64,000 nucleotides of DNA from Acidimicrobiales bacterium (GTDB taxonomy: Bacteria > Actinomycetota > Acidimicrobiia > Acidimicrobiales > SZUA-35): NCBI GenBank assembly GCA_028285495.1, contig JANQPB010000018.1, positions 1 through 64,000 of the forward strand, in the 5' to 3' direction. The number at the start of each line of letters is the position of its first letter. Position 1 is the stretch's first letter. The notes beneath the pieces are model-generated. The model was not told the DNA's origin. It saw only the letters and a list, made by a program, of their open reading frames with translations, and searched no databases. Both the position numbers and the translations under genes were made by a program. Shown piece after piece: positions 55,880 through 62,448 of the stretch.

Positions 55880-56887
55880 GTGCCCCCTGGTCGCGATCCG
55901 TGGAAGAAGCGGTTGACGGAGGCGGCCGACGCACTGCGAACCGCCGCCGCCGACGCCGCCAACGACGGGCGCGAGCGCGTCGTCGAGCTGTCGAAGCTGT
56001 CCGGCGTCATCGAGCGGCCGAGACCGGTCGGGGCCAAGCCGAGGGAGCTGGCCGACGTCCAGGGTGAGCTCGACAAGCTCGTCGGGCTCGAGTCGGTCAA
56101 GGAACAGGTCAGGGCCCAGATCGCCTTCCTCCAGATCCAGGGCCGTCGCCAGGACCACGGCCTGGCCGACGTACCGACCAGCAAGCACCTCGTCTTCCTC
56201 GGCAACCCCGGCACCGGCAAGACCACGGTGGCCCGGCTGCTGGCCGAGATGTACCGCTCGATCGGGCTGCTGAAGAAGGGGCACCTGGTCGAGACCGACC
56301 GGGCCGGCCTGGTCGGCCAGTACGTCGGCCACACGGCGGCCAAGACCAACCGGGCGGTCAAGCGGGCCCTCGACGGGGTCCTCTTCATCGACGAGGCGTA
56401 CGCCCTGTCGCCCCAGCAGGCGTTCGGGGGCAGCAACGACTTCGGTGCCGAGGCGGTCGAGACGCTGATCAAGCGGATGGAGGACCACCGGGATCGGCTC
56501 GTGGTGATCGTGGCCGGCTACCCGGAGCTGATGGAGCGGTTCCTCGAGTCGAACCCCGGGCTGCGGTCCCGGTTCGCCCGCGAGATCCAGTTCCCCGACT
56601 ACTCGACCGCCGAGCTGGTCGAGATCCTGGCCTCGATGGCAGGCGACGCCGACTACTCCTTCGACCCGACCGGCCTGGCCGCGGCGGGGAAGATCTTCGG
56701 GCGGGTCGAGCGCAATCGCGGCTTCGGCAACGCCCGGTTCGCCCGCACGCTGTTCGAGCAGTCGATCAACCGTCAGGCGATGCGCCTGGCCGAGTCGGGC
56801 GACCCGTCCGACCTCGATCGGGCCGACGTCTCGGTGATCACCACCGCCGACCTCGAACAGGCGGCGGAACTGCTCGACGGTGTGTGA
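55880..56887 (+). CDS. CbxX/CfqX-type AAA+ ATPase
   Basis: A 335-residue AAA+ protein. A helical N-terminus (about residues 1-50) precedes [21 protein letters not shown], Walker [22 protein letters not shown], the pore-loop region [27 protein letters not shown] in pieces, Walker [12 protein letters not shown], sensor 1 and [13 protein letters not shown] (arginine finger). It resembles the CbbX/EccA/SpoVK group, which remodel partner proteins; no Rubisco or ESX genes are near. GTG 55880 is 6 nt after TACGCT. The 27-bp repeat at 56876 overlaps its stop. Confidence 0.87.
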   Translation: MPPGRDPWKKRLTEAADALRTAAADAANDGRERVVELSKLSGVIERPRPVGAKPRELADVQGELDKLVGLESVKEQVRAQIAFLQIQGRRQDHGLADVPTSKHLVFLGNPGTGKTTVARLLAEMYRSIGLLKKGHLVETDRAGLVGQYVGHTAAKTNRAVKRALDGVLFIDEAYALSPQQAFGGSNDFGAEAVETLIKRMEDHRDRLVVIVAGYPELMERFLESNPGLRSRFAREIQFPDYSTAELVEILASMAGDADYSFDPTGLAAAGKIFGRVERNRGFGNARFARTLFEQSINRQAMRLAESGDPSDLDRADVSVITTADLEQAAELLDGV

Positions 56888-57052
56888 GGGCCGGAGGCCC
56901 TCACCCCGAGTTTCGCCTGCGGCGAAACGTCGCTGGCTCCGGCGGGGAGCCCTGGAGATCGGTCCGGTTGCGGGAGACGGTGTGTGAGGGCCGGAGGCCC
57001 TCCCCGGCCGCCCGGCGGGGCGGCTTGAGTTTCGCCGACGGCGAAACGTCGC
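56876..57052. repeat. Duplicated two-hairpin element
   Basis: A 27-bp direct repeat occupies 56876-56902 and 56976-57002, exactly 100 bp apart, each containing the hairpin GAGGGCC-GGA-GGCCCTC. After each copy comes a 26-bp near-identical block (56908-56933 and 57027-57052) with the hairpin TTTCGCC, 3 nt, GGCGAAA; only the loop differs (TGC versus GAC). Stems are kept and loops vary, as in REP/BIME-type or terminator-like intergenic elements. The first copy overlaps the AAA ATPase stop. Confidence 0.8.
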
Positions 57053-57499
57053 ACGCCGCAGGGCACGGCGCTGGAGTTGTCGGACAGCGGTAGGTCGCGC
57101 CGGCCCGCTGTCGTGCCCCGCCGGGAGTAGGGGGATGCGAGGCACGACAACGGGCCTGGCCGCCGCGGGGCGCTCGCGTCAAAGGGGGAACGAGCGAGCG
57201 CGTCGACCGCGGCGTCTGAGCCGGGCCCCTGTGGGAGATGATGGGCGTCGACTCAGGCGATGTGCGGACCCGGCGGAACGTCACAAATGCGTTCGGCCAA
57301 AGGTCTGTGATTGATCCAAATGACGTTCGTCATCAACGACGAAAGACGAGCCATGGATCGCCGGACTGGCCAGCAGAAGCCGGCGGACCGGATGTGGATG
57401 ATGAGGTCGGCGCCGCCCTCCGGCGTCCTACGGTCGGATCACCGGAGGGCAGCGTCCAGAAAACTCTCCGAGGCGGATCGACGATGCGTCGCTCGCCGG
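57053..57499. other. Non-coding stretch with long stem-loops and a 14-bp palindrome
   Basis: No convincing gene is seen. It contains two long stem-loops (57102-57156 and 57170-57201), then a less GC-rich part with the palindrome ATGACG-TT-CGTCAT (57320-57333), which could be an operator. Short frames on both strands lack recognisable domains and ribosome sites. Confidence 0.55.
57102..57201. ncRNA. Candidate structured RNA: two adjacent long stem-loops
   Basis: GGCCCGCTGTCGTGCC (57102-57117) pairs with GGCACGACAACGGGCC (57141-57156) with one mismatch and a 23-nt purine-rich loop. Next, GCGCTCGC (57170-57177) pairs with GCGAGCGC (57194-57201) around a 16-nt loop containing AAAGGGGGAA. The spacing suggests one folded transcript. 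I do not recognise a known RNA family, and strand is undetermined; it could instead be terminator-like DNA. Confidence 0.35.
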
Positions 57500-57736
57500 C
57501 TACCGGCGCCGGCGCCGACGCTGGGCGTCGATCTTCCTGGCCGACTTGACCACGGTGTTCAGCCGCTGGCCCAGCTGTTCATGGCTGAGCGCAGCGTCGA
57601 GGTTCAGCTCGGGGGCAAGCGCCTCCAAGATGGCGCTCACGCTGACACCCTGCTCTGCGGCGAATCCATGCCAGTGATCGTGAGCATCGTCGCTCACGTA
57701 GGCGTGGAGGGCTTTCCGACCTTTGTCATCAGACAT
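57500..57736 (-). CDS. Small ribbon-helix-helix-like protein
   Basis: A 78-residue protein: MSDDKGRKALHAYVSDDAHD, then HWHGFAAEQGVSVSAILEALAPELN, whose strand-helix-GVSVSAIL pattern is that of RHH (CopG/Arc-like) DNA-binding or accessory proteins. It ends in a basic tail (six arginines). AAAGGTGA lies about 7 nt before the ATG, and the upstream region is relatively AT-rich (AGAATAC). It stands alone in a gene-poor stretch, so it may be an antitoxin-like or plasmid/phage-derived regulator; no toxin partner is seen. Confidence 0.6.
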   Translation of the reverse strand: MSDDKGRKALHAYVSDDAHDHWHGFAAEQGVSVSAILEALAPELNLDAALSHEQLGQRLNTVVKSARKIDAQRRRRRR

Positions 57737-58170
57737 CAAGGGTCACCTTTGTATTCTCAGTGCGGCGGTTTACTGTCTCGTTGCTGACGAGGTGGCGAGG
57801 ACCAAGCTTGCAGTTGTGAAGTGCGGCGGTGCTTGTGTGCTCCCCGAGCCCCGAGGCTTCGAGCCAGCCGTGTTGACAGTAGCGGCCTCTTGCAGCGATC
57901 TCAAGCCCCAACTTTGAGAATTCTCACCTAACGAGCGCCCCGAATGGTTCTGTATCCACAAGCGCTCCCGCCGAGGTGGCCGATGGGCCCTAGATCGCGA
58001 TAGAGCCGCTCGACAGACGTACCATACAACCAGATCAACGGCCAGCAGGGCGGACAAGCGTGGAGAATTCCCCAGCACCCTGTCGGGCGGTGGCGCTCGG
58101 TCGTGTGACGAGGCCGATCTCAAGTGCACCCCCAGGACGGGGAGGGGTGACGGGCACCCGGCCACCAGGC
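57737..58170. other. 434-bp gene-poor, less GC-rich stretch
   Basis: Base composition is visibly lower in GC than the surroundings. It contains the perfect 12-bp palindrome TGAGAATTCTCA (57915-57926) and related GAATTC or ATTCTCA pieces near 57752 and 58062. Short frames on both strands show no domain. It may be a decayed gene or inserted remnant; I cannot identify one. Confidence 0.5.
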
Positions 58171-58494
58171 TCAGCTCTGCGGCAGCAGTTGGGGCGCGAC
58201 CTCGCGCAGCAGGTCGGCGACCTCGGCCACCGGCGGATTGACCAGCGCCCGGTCGCCGATCCGCACCGTGGGGACCGTCTCGTTGCCGTCGGCCACCGAC
58301 CGCACGATGGCGGCCGCCTCGGGCTCCTCCCAGATGTTGCGGCGGACCACCCCGATCCCGGCCCGGTCGAGGTCGCGCTCGAGCATCATGCAGAAGGGGC
58401 ACCCGGGGCGCCAGAAGAACTCGAGCACCGCATCGGTGTCCTTGCCGTGGGCGCTCGGGCCGCCCGTCGCGGTGCCGGTGTCGTTCTCGGTCAT
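58171..58494 (-). CDS. Mycoredoxin/glutaredoxin-like protein
   Basis: A 107-residue thioredoxin-fold protein with the redox motif RPGCPFCMML (CxxC), the ETVPTVRIGDRALVNPP region (cis-Pro TVP) and a terminal helix. In actinobacteria such proteins (mycoredoxins) reduce mycothiol mixed disulfides. The N-terminal 20 residues are a disordered extension. It is downstream of the site-2 protease on the same strand (49 bp), perhaps one unit. Confidence 0.88.
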   Translation of the reverse strand: MTENDTGTATGGPSAHGKDTDAVLEFFWRPGCPFCMMLERDLDRAGIGVVRRNIWEEPEAAAIVRSVADGNETVPTVRIGDRALVNPPVAEVADLLREVAPQLLPQS

Positions 58495-58543
58495 CGTGGT
58501 GCGCTCCCGGGTCGAGTCCGGTCGGGACGTCTGGCCGTCGAGT

Positions 58544-59689
58544 CTACCGACGGCGGTCCCGACCCCAGAGATCGGGCAGCCGCAGCACCGGGTCGAGCTG
58601 GCCGGCGCTGAGGGTGCCGACCACCCGACCGGCGGCCGGCTCGTGGATCACCACCACCAGGTCGTCGTCCAGCGGCTGGCGGGCCAGGACGTCGGCCAGC
58701 GACTCGTTCATCCACGCCCGCGCCACCTCGGGCGTCGGTCGCATCAGGGCGGCGACCGTGGTCCAGCTCCGCTCGGGACCGTCGAGGGTCGAGCCGTCGG
58801 CCGGGACGACGTAGCCGACCGGCTCGGCGCTCCACCGGATCACCGGGAAGGCGACCCGGGCCCGCTCGTCGCCGGCGAACCGGTGCAACTGCTCGACCGT
58901 CAGTGAGTCCTGCACGGGCGGTGGGTCGACGACCATCAGGTCACGGGTCGACGTGCCGGCCAGCCGGCGTCGGATCGTGGCCGTCAGGATCTCGCCGCGG
59001 GCGCCGTTGAACAGGAACAGCCCGACGACGGTGGTGACCAGCCCCTGCCAGCCGAAGAACCAGGCCTGGGCCAGGCCGATCGGCACGAGGGCGAGGCCGA
59101 GCACGATGCCGACCCGTCCGGAGACGACGCGGGCCCGCTCCGGCTCGCCGAATCGCCGCCACAGGGCCGCGGTGAGGACGCGGCCGCCGTCGAGCGGCGA
59201 TGCCGGCAGCAGGTTCAGCGCCGCCAGGACGACGTTGATGGCGGCCAGCCACAGCAACGACCCGATCAGCAGCCGGTGATCGAGCCCGATCTCCGACAGG
59301 CCGAGTGCGGCGAGCCCGAGTGCGGCGCCGATCCCCAGGTTGACCAGCGGCCCGGCGGCGGCGATGGCGAACTCCGACCGGGGGTCCGGGGCCTGCCGGT
59401 CGAGTTGGGCGAAGCCGCCCAGCAGCGACAGGGTGATGCCGAGCACGCCGACTCCTCGCCGCCTGGCCACCGTGGCGTGGCCGAGCTCGTGGGCCAGCAC
59501 GGACACGAGGAAGACGGCGACCGTCGCCGTCGCCGCCGCCAGGCGGAGCGCCAGCGAGGCGTCGGCGTCGAGCCGGGGCAGGCCGTCGACGGCCAGCGTG
59601 ACCACGAACAGGGTGGCCAGGAGGGCCAGGCCGGCCTCGACGGAGATGGGGATGCCGGTGATGCGTCCGACCTGCAGGCTGCGGTTCAT
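58544..59689 (-). CDS. Site-2 protease family (M50) membrane metalloprotease with CBS-like region
   Basis: A 381-residue polytopic protein. Transmembrane segments begin at about residue 18; the zinc site is SVLAHELGHATVARRRG (HEXXH) and NLLPASPLDGGRVL (Asp-Gly). A C-terminal cytoplasmic part from about residue 245 has two CBS-type halves (STRDLMVVDPPPV, ADVLARQPLDDDLVVV). This Rip3-like layout cleaves membrane proteins such as anti-sigma factors, possibly with nucleotide control. ATG 59689 was chosen because MNRSLQVGRITGIPISVE is the family start. Confidence 0.9.
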   Translation of the reverse strand: MNRSLQVGRITGIPISVEAGLALLATLFVVTLAVDGLPRLDADASLALRLAAATATVAVFLVSVLAHELGHATVARRRGVGVLGITLSLLGGFAQLDRQAPDPRSEFAIAAAGPLVNLGIGAALGLAALGLSEIGLDHRLLIGSLLWLAAINVVLAALNLLPASPLDGGRVLTAALWRRFGEPERARVVSGRVGIVLGLALVPIGLAQAWFFGWQGLVTTVVGLFLFNGARGEILTATIRRRLAGTSTRDLMVVDPPPVQDSLTVEQLHRFAGDERARVAFPVIRWSAEPVGYVVPADGSTLDGPERSWTTVAALMRPTPEVARAWMNESLADVLARQPLDDDLVVVIHEPAAGRVVGTLSAGQLDPVLRLPDLWGRDRRR

Positions 59690-59837
59690 CGTGAGGCCGC
59701 AGCCAGACCGGGCCGAGCGGCGGGTCGGGCGTGGCGGGCGGAGGCGGAGGGCACGAGCCCATTGTGGCCGAAGGCCCGCCGGCAACGGCCATCGACGCAG
59801 GACTCAGGTTCCGGCCGGAACGGCCGTTGGTAAGGGG

Positions 59838-61370
59838 ATGGGAAGTGATCCCAAACGGTTCTACCCCGCGGTCGAGCTGATGGCCGGGGTCCTGGTCGCG
59901 CTCGCCTGGGTCTTCGCGCTCGACAACCGTCGGGAGCTCACCGAGGACGAGCTGATCATGACGATCAGCACCGGACTGATCGCCGCCGCGGCGGCGACGG
60001 CGACGACGCTGCTCATCCGGTTGTCCGGCCGTGGCCACGAGGCCGAGCTGAACCAGCTCACCGACGACGCCAGGCGCGACGCGTTGACCGGGCTGTTCAA
60101 CCGAGCCGAGCTGTTCCGGGTCCTCGACGAGTCGATCGTCGCCGCCCAGCGCCAGGGCATGGTGCTCGGCGTCCTGTTCCTCGACCTCGACCGGTTCAAG
60201 CAGGTCAACGACACCATGGGCCACGAGGCCGGCGACGAGCTGCTTAAGATCGTGGCCCAGCGGCTCCAGTCGACGATCCGCAGCACCGACGTCGTCGCCC
60301 GCCTCGGCGGCGACGAGTTCGTGGTGCTGTGCCGAGACCTGATCGCCGCCGACTCGGTCGTCGGCATGGCCCGCCAGATCCTGCGCCGGTTCGACGACCC
60401 GGTCTCGGTCCGGGGCCTCGACCACCGGATCGGGACCAGCATCGGGGTCGCCATCGCCACCCCTGACGACAGCCGGTCGGCCGACGACCTGGTTCGCGAC
60501 GCCGATGCAGCCATGTACCGGGCCAAGCACTCGAAGGCCGGGATCGTGGTGTTCGACGACGCTCATCGCCTGCAGATGGCCGATCGCCAGGACATCGAGC
60601 GCGACCTGCGCACCGCGGTCGAGCGGGGTGAGCTGGTCGTGCACTACCAGCCGATCGTCGACGTCACCGGCCGTCGCCTCCACGGCTTCGAGGCCCTCGT
60701 CCGCTGGAACCACCCCGACCGGGGTGAGCTGAACCCGGCCGAGTTCCTCCACATCGCCGGAGAGGCGGGACAGATCGGCTGGATCGGCGACTTCGTGCTC
60801 CGCCAGGCCTGCTCCCAGGCTGCGGCCTGGAACGAGGCCAGCTCGGCGGCCCGTGATCTGAAGATGAGCGTGAACCTGGCCGAGGCCCAGCTGCTCGACC
60901 CGAAACTGGGCCTCCGGGTGTCCGAGATCCTCAGCTGGGCCGGCCTCCCGCCCGATCAGCTGGTGCTCGAGCTGAGCGAGGCGATCGCCATCGAGCACGT
61001 CGAGGGCCTCGAGGAGCTGCGTCACCTGCGGGGGCTCGGCGTCGAGGTGGCGATCGACGACTTCGGGCAGTCGGCCATGGGCCTGGTCAAGGACTTCGAC
61101 CTCGTCACGACGCTGAAGATCGACAAGCACTTCGTCCGCGACATGCGGGCCGGCGACGCCGACCGGGCCCTGATCGAGGCTGCGGTCACGGTGGCCAGGA
61201 GCCTCGGCATGGGGGTGGTGGCCGAGGGCGTCGAGTTCGAGGACCAGATGGTCACCCTCCAGGAGCTCGGCATCGACCTGATGCAGGGCTACCTGTTCAG
61301 CGAGCCGCTGGCGGCCGACGGCATCGAGCCCGCCCGCTGGTTCCCCTCGGCGGCCGACACCGCCCCCTGA
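59838..61370 (+). CDS. GGDEF-EAL cyclic-di-GMP turnover protein
   Basis: A 510-residue protein with two N-terminal transmembrane helices (about residues 10-28 and 38-58) and no periplasmic sensor. The GGDEF domain is intact (RLGGDEFVVL; FLDLDRFKQVND). The EAL domain has GFEALVRWNHP, SVNLAEAQLL, LELSEAIAIE, IDDFGQSAMGL, LKIDKHFV and VAEGVE, so most catalytic residues are present, although DDFG is followed by QSA instead of the usual TGY/S. It can in principle make and degrade c-di-GMP. ATG 59838 follows AAGGGG at close range. Confidence 0.92.
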   Translation: MGSDPKRFYPAVELMAGVLVALAWVFALDNRRELTEDELIMTISTGLIAAAAATATTLLIRLSGRGHEAELNQLTDDARRDALTGLFNRAELFRVLDESIVAAQRQGMVLGVLFLDLDRFKQVNDTMGHEAGDELLKIVAQRLQSTIRSTDVVARLGGDEFVVLCRDLIAADSVVGMARQILRRFDDPVSVRGLDHRIGTSIGVAIATPDDSRSADDLVRDADAAMYRAKHSKAGIVVFDDAHRLQMADRQDIERDLRTAVERGELVVHYQPIVDVTGRRLHGFEALVRWNHPDRGELNPAEFLHIAGEAGQIGWIGDFVLRQACSQAAAWNEASSAARDLKMSVNLAEAQLLDPKLGLRVSEILSWAGLPPDQLVLELSEAIAIEHVEGLEELRHLRGLGVEVAIDDFGQSAMGLVKDFDLVTTLKIDKHFVRDMRAGDADRALIEAAVTVARSLGMGVVAEGVEFEDQMVTLQELGIDLMQGYLFSEPLAADGIEPARWFPSAADTAP

Positions 61371-61420
61371 ACGGTCGACCCGAAAGGCGTCTGCCTGACG
61401 GCCCCGGGCCACTACCATCA

Positions 61421-61440
61421 CCGGCATCGGCGGATGCCGG
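61421..61440. promoter_or_regulatory. Inverted repeat at the predicted start of the ABC exporter mRNA
   Basis: CCGGCATC, 4 nt, GATGCCGG: perfect 8-bp arms, beginning 2 nt after the candidate -10 TACCAT (61413-61418). A transcription start would fall inside it. It could be an operator for a local repressor or a 5'-UTR hairpin; the leader to the ATG is about 70 nt. Confidence 0.5.
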
Positions 61441-61497
61441 TCGGCGACCCCGGCCTCGCCGTGTCCACTCGTTGACGCAGGCGCGAACGGAGACAAC

Positions 61498-62448
61498 ATG
61501 ACGGCCGCCATCCACGTCGAGGACCTGGTGAAGACCTTCGGCCCGGTCCGAGCGCTCGACGGGCTCGATCTGCGGGTCGAGCCAGGTCAGGTGATGGGCT
61601 TCCTCGGCCCGAACGGATCGGGCAAGTCGACCACGATCCGGGTGCTCATGGGGCTGCTCCGACGCGACGCCGGCCAGGCCACCGTGCTCGGCCAGGACCC
61701 GTGGCACGACGCGGTCGAGCTCCACCGCCGCATCGCCTACGTACCGGGCGACGTCAACTTGTGGCCCGGCCTCAGCGGGGGCGAGATCATCGACCTGCTC
61801 GGCCGGCTCGGGCCCGGCCTCGACCAGGGGCGACGGGCGGAGATGATCGAGCGCTTCGACCTCGACCCGACGAAGAAGGGCCGCACCTACTCGAAGGGCA
61901 ACCGTCAGAAGGTGGCCCTCATCGCTGCGCTGTCCGGCCATGCGGAGCTCTTCGTCTTCGACGAGCCGACCTCCGGCCTCGACCCGCTGATGGAGACCGT
62001 CTTCCAGGAGGCGGTCGGCGAGATGCTGAGCGAGGGCAAGACGGTGCTGCTGTCGAGCCACATCCTGGCCGAGGTCGAGTCGCTGTGTGACCAGGTCACG
62101 ATCATCCGCGAGGGCCGAACGGTGGAGGCCGGCACGCTGGCCGAGCTCCGGCACCTGACCAGGACCTCGGTCGACGTGACCACCACTCGGCCACTGGCCG
62201 CGATGGGAGCGGTCGACGGCGTCTCCGACTTCCTGGCCCACGACGAGCACCGGGCGACGTTCGCGGTGGCCAACGCCGACCTGCCCGTCGTGATGAGCAG
62301 GCTGGCCGGCCTCGGCATCGAGGCCATCGAGAGCCAGCCCCCGACGCTGGAAGAGCTGTTCATGCGCCACTACGCCGTCGACGGGAGCGATCGGAGCGCG
62401 GCGCCGCCGGACACGGCCGCCGCCGGCTCGGCCGGGGATCGGCCGTGA
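61498..62448 (+). CDS. ABC exporter ATPase (DrrA-like)
   Basis: A 316-residue ABC ATPase: Walker A FLGPNGSGKSTTIRVLMGLL, Q-loop VPGDVNLWPGLSG, signature YSKGNRQKVALIAAL, Walker B LFVFDEPTSGLD, switch His in LLSSHILAEVESL, then a C-terminal domain of about 85 residues typical of drug and polyketide exporters. GGAGA lies 5 nt before the ATG. It overlaps the permease start (GTGA). Confidence 0.9.
   Translation: MTAAIHVEDLVKTFGPVRALDGLDLRVEPGQVMGFLGPNGSGKSTTIRVLMGLLRRDAGQATVLGQDPWHDAVELHRRIAYVPGDVNLWPGLSGGEIIDLLGRLGPGLDQGRRAEMIERFDLDPTKKGRTYSKGNRQKVALIAALSGHAELFVFDEPTSGLDPLMETVFQEAVGEMLSEGKTVLLSSHILAEVESLCDQVTIIREGRTVEAGTLAELRHLTRTSVDVTTTRPLAAMGAVDGVSDFLAHDEHRATFAVANADLPVVMSRLAGLGIEAIESQPPTLEELFMRHYAVDGSDRSAAPPDTAAAGSAGDRP

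Noticed and set aside
56876..57052. CRISPR array for the repeated hairpins
   Set aside because: Only two copies, no equal-length unique spacers, no cas genes; the Cas4-like nuclease is 18 kb away and RecB-like.
57053..57250. Known RNAs (tmRNA, RNase P RNA, SRP RNA, 6S) for the stem-loop region
   Set aside because: None of their conserved words or helices could be found; left as an unassigned candidate.
57729..57917. Two overlapping short frames of about 60 codons on opposite strands
   Set aside because: No ribosome site, no -10 geometry as seen for real genes here, and no recognisable domain on either strand.
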